From the NCBI RefSeq assembly GCF_964340395.1, contig NC_135560.1, positions 1,483,501 through 1,547,500 on the forward strand: DNA of 64,000 nt. Direction: 5' to 3'. The stretch is from Glandiceps talaboti. Lineage: Eukaryota > Hemichordata > Enteropneusta > Spengelidae. Below are positions 57,001 through 64,000 of the stretch, one piece after another (positions within the stretch are counted from its first letter, which is position 1; each line of letters begins with the position of its first letter). The notes beneath the pieces are model-generated. The model saw nothing but the letters and a program-made list of their open reading frames with translations, was not told the origin of the DNA and made no database searches. The position numbers were made by a program, and so were the translations under genes.

Positions 57001-60000
57001 TAGGCCAGGATGGTATGTTTTACTTCATACCAAAAAGGCCAGCATGGTATGTTTTACTGTATACTAAATGGGCCAGGATGGTATATTTCACTGTATACCA
57101 AATAGGCAAGGATAGCATGTTTTACTGTATACTAAATGGGCCAGGATGGTATGTTTTACTTTATACCAAAAAGGCCAGGATGGTATGTTTTACTATATAC
57201 TAAATGGGCCAGAATGGTATGTGGTTTACTATATAGTAACTGGGCCAGGATGGTATGTGGTTTACTGTATACTAAATGGGCTAGGATGGTGTGTTTTACT
57301 GTATACTAAATGGGCCAGGATGGTGTGTTTTACTGTATACTAAATGAGCCAGGATGGTGTGTGGTTTACTGTATACTAAATGGGCCAGGATGGTATGTTT
57401 TACTTCATACCAAAAAGGCCCGGATGGTATGTTTTACTTTATACCAAAAAGGCCAGGATGGTATATTTTACTGTATACCAAATAGGCAAGGATAGTATGT
57501 TTTACTGTATACTAAATGGGCCAGGATGGTATGTTTTACTTTATACCAAAAAGGCCAGGATCGTATGTTTTACTATATACTAAATGGGCCAGAATAGTAT
57601 GTGGTTTACTATATACTAAATGGGCCAGGATGGTATGTGGTTTACTGAATACTAAATGGGCTAGGATGGTATGTGGTTTACTGTATACTAAATGGGCCAG
57701 GATGGTATGTTTTACTGTATACTAAATGGGCCAGGATGGTGTGTTTTACTGTATGCCAAATGGGCCAGGATGGTGTGTTTTACTGTATACAAATAGGCCA
57801 GGATGGTATGTTTTACTTTATACCAAATTGGCCATGATGGTGTGTTTTACTGTATACAAATAGCCCAGGATGGTATGTTTTACTGTATACAAATAGGCAA
57901 GGATGGTATGTTTTACTGTATACTAAATGGGCCAGGATGGTATGTTTTACTGTATACCAAATTGGCCAGGATGGTATGTTTTACTGTATTCTAAATGAGC
58001 CAGGATGGTGTGTTTTACTGTATACTAAATGAGCCAGAATGGTGTGTTTTACTGTATACCAAACGGGCCAGGATGGTATGTTTTACTGTATACTAAATGA
58101 GCCAGAATGATGTGTTTTACTGTATACCAAATGGGCCAGGATGGTATGTTTTACTGTATACCAAATGGGCCAGTATGGTATGTTTTACTGTATTCTAAAT
58201 GAGCCAGAATGATGTGTTTTACTGTATACCAAATGGGCCAGGATGGTATGTTTTACTGTATACTAAATGAGCCAGAATGATGTGTTTTACTGTATACCAA
58301 ATGGGCCAGGATGGTATGTTTTACTGTATACCAAAAAGGCCAGGATGGTATGTTTTACTTTATACCAAATAGGCCAGGATAGTATGTTTTACTTAATACC
58401 AAAAAGGCCAGGATGGTGTGTTTTACTGTATACTAAATGGGCCAGGATGGTATGTTTTACTGTATACTAAATGGGCCAGGATGGTATGTTTTACTGTATA
58501 CTAAATGGGCCAGGATTGTATGTTTTACTGTATACTAAATGGGCCAGGATGGTGTGTTTTACTGTATACTAAATGGGCCAGGATGGTATGTTTTACTGTA
58601 TACTAAATGGGCCAGGATGGTGTATTTTACTGTATACTAAATGGGCCAGAATGGTATGTTTTACTGTATACTAAATGGGCCAGGATGGTATGTTTTACTG
58701 TATACTAAATGGGCCAGGATGGTGTGTTTTACTGTATACTAAATGGGCCAGGATTGTATGTTTTACTGTATACTAAATGGGCCAGGATGGTGTGTGGTTT
58801 ACTGTATACTAAATGGGCCAGGATGGTATGTTTTACTGTATACTAAATGGGCCAGGATGGTATGTTTTACTGTATACAAATAGGCCAGGATCGTGTGTTT
58901 TACTTAATACCAAAAAGGCCAGGATGGTGTGTATTACTGTATACAAATAGGCCAGGATGGTATGTTTTACTTTATACCAAAAAGGCCAGGAAGGTATGTT
59001 TTACTGTATACTAAATGGGCCAGGATGGTATGTTTTACTGTATATAAGTAGGCCAGGATGGTATGTTTTACTTTATACCTAATGGGCCAGGTTGGTATGT
59101 TTTACTGTATACTAAATGGGCCAGGATGGTATGTGGTTTACTGTATACTAAATGGGCCAGGATGGTATGTGGTTTACTGTATACTAAATGGGCCAGGATG
59201 GTGTGTTTTACTGTATACTAAATGGGCCAGGATGGTGTGTTTTACTGTATACTAAATGAGCCAGGATGGTGTGTGGTTTACTGTATACTAAATGGGCCAG
59301 GATGGTATGTTTTACTTCATACCAAAAAGGCCCGGATGGTATGTTTTACTTTATACCAAAAAGGCCAGGATGGTATATTTTACTGTATACCAAATAGGCA
59401 AGGATAGTATGTTTTACTGTATACTAAATGGGCCAGGATGGTATGTTTTACTTTATACCAAAAAGGCCAGGATCGTATGTTTTACTATATACTAAATGGG
59501 CCAGAATAGTATGTGGTTTACTATATACTAAATGGGCCAGGATGGTATGTGGTTTACTGAATACTAAATGGGCTAGGATGGTATGTGGTTTACTGTATAC
59601 TAAATGGGCCAGGATGGTATGTTTTACTGTATACTAAATGGGCCAGGATGGTGTGTTTTACTGTATGCCAAATGGGCCAGGATGGTGTGTTTTACTGTAT
59701 ACAAATAGGCCAGGATGGTATGTTTTACTTTATACCAAATTGGCCATGATGGTGTGTTTTACTGTATACAAATAGCCCAGGATGGTATGTTTTACTGTAT
59801 ACAAATAGGCAAGGATGGTATGTTTTACTGTATACTAAATGGGCCAGGATGGTATGTTTTACTGTATACCAAATTGGCCAGGATGGTATGTTTTACTGTA
59901 TTCTAAATGAGCCAGGATGGTGTGTTTTACTGTATACTAAATGAGCCAGAATGGTGTGTTTTACTGTATACCAAACGGGCCAGGATGGTATGTTTTACTG

Positions 60001-60408
60001 TATACTAAATGAGCCAGAATGATGTGTTTTACTGTATACCAAATGGGCCAGGATGGTATGTTTTACTGTATACCAAATGGGCCAGTATGGTATGTTTTAC
60101 TGTATTCTAAATGAGCCAGAATGATGTGTTTTACTGTATACCAAATGGGCCAGGATGGTATGTTTTACTGTATACTAAATGAGCCAGAATGATGTGTTTT
60201 ACTGTATACCAAATGGGCCAGGATGGTATGTTTTACTGTATACCAAAAAGGCCAGGATGGTATGTTTTACTTTATACCAAATAGGCCAGGATAGTATGTT
60301 TTACTTAATACCAAAAAGGCCAGGATGGTGTGTTTTACTGTATACTAAATGGGCCAGGATGGTATGTTTTACTGTATACTAAATGGGCCAGGATGGTATG
60401 TTTTACTG
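42081..60408 (+). repeat. 34-bp minisatellite with nested higher-order repeats
   Basis: Shared variant strings give these offsets: 38589 to 42755 and 40070 to 44236 (+4166, after loss of one 34-base unit from +4200); 44576 to 45696 (+1120); 47581 to 48603 (+1022); 49107 to 50299 (+1192); 51642 to 56219 (+4577); 44236 to 52838 (+8602); 57310 to 59222 (+1912). The array thus grew by repeated duplication of blocks of 1 to 9 kb. Runs of the 33-base TACAAATAGGCC variant differ in copy number between blocks (for example 5 to 6 near 48140-49370). Open frames on either strand reflect few stops in the unit and are not genes. Confidence 0.95.
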
Positions 60409-60787
60409 GCTCATTTACGGAGTCATGATGGGTGAATGGTTAGCGTGACCGGCTTGGAATCTACAGGTTGCAGGTTCGAGCCCCGTCGCTGCCTGCTGTT
60501 TGTTTCTGAGTGGCTAAAGTCCTTGGGCAAGATTTGAACCACGACTGTGCCTCAGTCAACCCAGCTGTATAACTGGGGACCTGGTAGGATGTAGGTTGCA
60601 ATGTGAAGGCTTTAATCCTATGCGCTTAAATGGCTGCAATGGATTGTATGCTCCCCGGGGAGTTGAGGAAGACTAAAAGGGCCGTTGTGCTGTTCTGATC
60701 CGAGCCAGGGGTAATAATTGTAAAGCGCTTTGAGCACGGAGTGGGAAAGCGCTATATAAGAAACCAACATTATTATTATTATTACTG
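60409..60787 (+). mobile_element. tRNA-derived SINE with L2-like tail, inserted in the minisatellite
   Basis: The insertion is 379 bases long, including a TTACTG-type duplication at its right edge. The head has an A-box-like TGGTTAGCGTG (60437-60447) and a B box GGTTCGAGCCC (60473-60483), as in a tRNA-derived pol III promoter. The body contains GCCTCAGTCAACCCAGCTGT. The tail carries TTGTAAAGCGCTTTGAGCAC and AGCGCTATATAAGAAACC, then (ATT)n. The paralogous position in the previous 1912-base block (about 58496) lacks it, which gives an empty-site comparison. Confidence 0.9.
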
Positions 60788-63700
60788 TATACTAAATGGG
60801 CCAGGATTGTATGTTTTACTGTATACTAAATGGGCCAGGATGGTGTGTTTTACTGTATACTAAATGGGCCAGGATGGTATGTTTTACTGTATACTAAATG
60901 GGCCAGGATGGTGTATTTTACTGTATACTAAATGGGCCAGAATGGTATGTTTTACTGTATACTAAATGGGCCAGGATGGTATGTTTTACTGTATACTAAA
61001 TGGGCCAGGATGGTGTGTTTTACTGTATACTAAATGGGCCAGGATTGTATGTTTTACTGTATACTAAATGGGCCAGGATGGTGTGTGGTTTACTGTATAC
61101 TAAATGGGCCAGGATGGTATGTTTTACTGTATACTAAATGGGCCAGGATGGTATGTTTTACTGTATACAAATAGGCCAGGATCGTGTGTTTTACTTAATA
61201 CCAAAAAGGCCAGGATGGTGTGTATTACTGTATACAAATAGGCCAGGATGGTATGTTTTACTTTATACCAAAAAGGCCAGGAAGGTATGTTTTACTGTAT
61301 ACTAAATGGGCCAGGATGGTATGTTTTACTGTATATAAGTAGGCCAGGATGGTATGTTTTACTTTATACCTAATGGGCCAGGTTGGTATGTTTTACTGTA
61401 TACTAAATGGGCCAGGATGGTATGTGGTTTACTGTATACTAAATGGGCCAGGATGGTATGTGGTTTACTGTATACTAAATGGGCCAGGATGGTATGTTTT
61501 ACTGTATACTAAATGGGCCAGGATGGTATGTTTTACTGTATACCAAATGGGCCAGGATGGTGTGTTTTACTGTATACAAATAGGCCAGGATGGTATGTTT
61601 TACTGTATACTAAATGGGCCAGGATGGTATGTTTTACTTTATACCAAAATGGCCATGATGGTGTGTTTTACTGTATACAAATAGCCCAGGATGGTATGTT
61701 TTACTGTATACTAAATGGGCCAGGATGGTATGTTTTACTGTATACCAAATTGGCCAGGATGGTATGTTTTACTGTATACTAAATGAGCCAGGATGGTGTG
61801 TTTTACTGTATACTAAATGGGCCAGGATGGTATGTTTTATTGTATACTAAATGGGCCAGGATGGTATGTTTTACTGTATACTAAATGGGCCAGGATGGTA
61901 TATTTTACTGTATACTAAATGGGCCAGGATGGTATGTTTTACTGTATACTAAATGGGCCAGGATGGTATGTTTTACTGTATACTAAATGGGCCAGGAATG
62001 TATGTTTTACTGTATACTAAATGGGCCAGGATGGTATGTTTTACTGTATACTAAATGGGCCAGGATGGTATGTTTTACTGTATACCAAATTGGCCAGGAT
62101 GGTATGTTTTACTGTATACCAAATGGGCCAGGATGGTATGTTTTACTGTATTCTAAATGAGCCAGAATGATGTGTTTTACTGTATACCAAATGGGCCAGG
62201 ATGGTATATTTTACTGTATACTAAATGAGCCAGAATGATGTGTTTTACTGTATACCAAATGGGCCAGGATGGTATGTTTTACTGTATACCAAAAAGGCCA
62301 GGATGGTATGTTTTACTTTATACCAAATAGGCCACGATAGTATGTTTTACTTAATACCAAAAAGGCCAGGATGGTGTGTTTTACTGTATACTAAATGGGC
62401 CAGGATGGTATGTTTTACTGTATACTAAATGGGCCAGGATGGTATTGTTTTACTGTATACTAAATGGGCCAGGATTGTATGTTTTACTTTATACTAAATG
62501 GGCCAGGATGGTGTGTTTTACTGTATACTAAATGGGCCAGGATGGTATGTTTTACTGTATACTAAATGGGCCAGGATGGTATGTTTTACTGTATACTAAA
62601 TGGGCCAGGATGGTGTGTTTTACTGTATACTAAATGGGCCAGGATTGTATGTTTTACTGTATACTAAATGGGCCAGGATGGTGTGTTTTACTGTATACTA
62701 AATGGGCCAGGATGGTATGTTTTACTGTATACTAAATGGGCCAGGATGGTATGTTTTACTGTATACTAAATGGGCCAGGATGGTGTGTTTTACTGTATAC
62801 TAAATGGGCCAGGATGGTATGTTTTACTGTATACTAAATGGGCCAGGATGGTGTATTTTACTGTATACTAAATGGGCCAGAATGGTATGTTTTACTGTAT
62901 ACTAAATGGGCCAGGATGGTATGTTTTACTGTATACTAAATGGGCCAGGATGGTGTGTTTTACTGTATACTAAATGGGCCAGGATTGTATGTTTTACTGT
63001 ATACTAAATGGGCCAGGATGGTGTGTGGTTTACTGTATACTAAATGGGCCAGGATGGTATGTTTTACTGTATACTAAATGGGCCAGGATGGTATGTTTTA
63101 CTGTATACAAATAGGCCAGGATCGTGTGTTTTACTTAATACCAAAAAGGCCAGGATGGTGTGTATTACTGTATACAAATAGGCCAAGATGGTATGTTTTA
63201 CTTTATACCAAAAAGGCCAGGAAGGTATGTTTTACTGTATACTAAATGGGCCAGGATGGTATGTTTTACTGTATATAAGTAGGCCAGGATGGTATGTTTT
63301 ACTTTATACCTAATGGGCCAGGTTGGTATGTTTTACTGTATACTAAATGGGCCAGGTTGGTATGTTTTACTGTATACTAAATGGGCCAGGATGGTATGTG
63401 GTTTACTGTATAGTAAGTGGGCCAGGATGGTATGTGGTTTACTGTATACTAAATGGGCCAGGATGGTATGTTTTACTGTATACTAAATGGGCCAGGATGG
63501 TATGTTTTACTGTATACCAAATGGGCCAGGATGGTGTGTTTTACTGTATACAAATAGGCCAGGATGGTATGTTTTACTGTATACTAAATGGGCCAGGATG
63601 GTATGTTTTACTGTATACTAAATGGGCCAGGATGGTATGTTTTACTGTATACTAAATGGGCCAGGATGGTATGTTTTACTGTATACTAAATGGGCCAGGA

Positions 63701-64000
63701 TGGTATGTTTTACTGTATACTAAATGGGCCAGGATGGTATGTTTTACTGTATACTAAATTGGCCAGGATGGTATGTTTTACTGTATTCTAAATGAGCCAG
63801 GATGGTGTGTTTTACTGTATACTAAATGAGCCAGAATGATGTGTTTTACTGTATACCAAATGGGCCAGGATGGTATGTTTTACTGTATACCAAATGGGCC
63901 AGTATGGTATGTTTTACTGTATTCTAAATGAGCCAGAATGATGTGTTTTACTGTATACCAAATGGGCCAGGATGGTATGTTTTACTGTATACTAAATGAG
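60788..64000 (+). repeat. 34-bp minisatellite continuing to the window end
   Basis: Same unit family as the preceding blocks, here dominated by the plain TACTAAATGGGCC unit with few CAAAAA variants. Block offsets continue: 59058 to 61349 (+2291, equal to 1912 plus the 379-base SINE) and 61349 to 63289 (+1940). The array runs off the end of the window. Confidence 0.95.

Noticed and set aside
37882-64000. Dozens of open frames of 60-250 residues with GQDGMFY/GPGWYVL-type repeats
   Set aside because: They occur in all frames and on both strands, follow the 34-base unit exactly (three units give 34 residues) and break wherever unit length changes. They have no start, splice or codon signal.
37881-64000. 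CRISPR-like array
   Set aside because: The units are contiguous variants of one sequence with no unique spacers, and the genome is eukaryotic.

Overview
The window is a repeat-rich stretch of an animal nuclear genome. The only host gene part I can name is one exon of an insulin/IGF-type receptor on the minus strand (4690-5223), with clear splice sites. Non-LTR retrotransposons, a tRNA-headed SINE, foldback and TTAA-flanked DNA elements and long minisatellites fit a marine invertebrate or basal deuterostome. The species cannot be fixed from this sequence. Nearly everything else is mobile or tandem DNA.

Layout: (1) 1-19183 is host intergenic/intronic DNA. It holds the receptor exon, two direct copies of a 2.3-kb repeat (654-2998 and 9801-12085) that each carry a nested foldback, a 151-bp-unit element with 10-bp terminal inverted repeats (7729-8601), a TTAA-flanked DNA transposon with about 135-bp inverted repeats (12343-14103) and several satellites. 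(2) 19184-19394 is a small MITE. (3) About 19819-31191 is an AT-rich virus-like block with every gene on the plus strand. It has a retroviral-type integrase with chromodomain, a capsid-like protein, an A32/FtsK-type packaging ATPase and about ten small or membrane proteins of the sort found in Polinton/Maverick (adintovirus-like) elements. No protein-primed DNA polymerase B and no adenain-type protease were found. Genes are separated by short AT-rich gaps that carry a recurrent TATATAGTATAAA-like motif. The block is decaying: the integrase N-terminus has an in-frame stop, two genes are split by frame changes at or near A-rich stretches, and a 5'-truncated LINE (27145-28829) sits inside another gene. 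(4) 31543-32292 is an inverted, truncated copy of the 7729-8601 element. (5) About 34300-37780 is a nearly full-length LINE (endonuclease plus reverse transcriptase, one in-frame stop). (6) From 37881 to the window end there are 26 kb of a 33/34/36-bp minisatellite organised into nested higher-order duplications. It is interrupted by a copy of the LINE 3' end (41441-42080) and by one SINE (60409-60787).

Working together: the integrase, ATPase and capsid-like proteins would form the integration and virion-assembly core of a Polinton-like virus. Without polymerase and protease in the window, this copy looks incomplete or non-autonomous. The two LINEs and the SINE share a similar 3' tail, which suggests one LINE-type machinery moves all three. 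The minisatellite has no credible coding content. Family assignments come from motif recognition without database searches.
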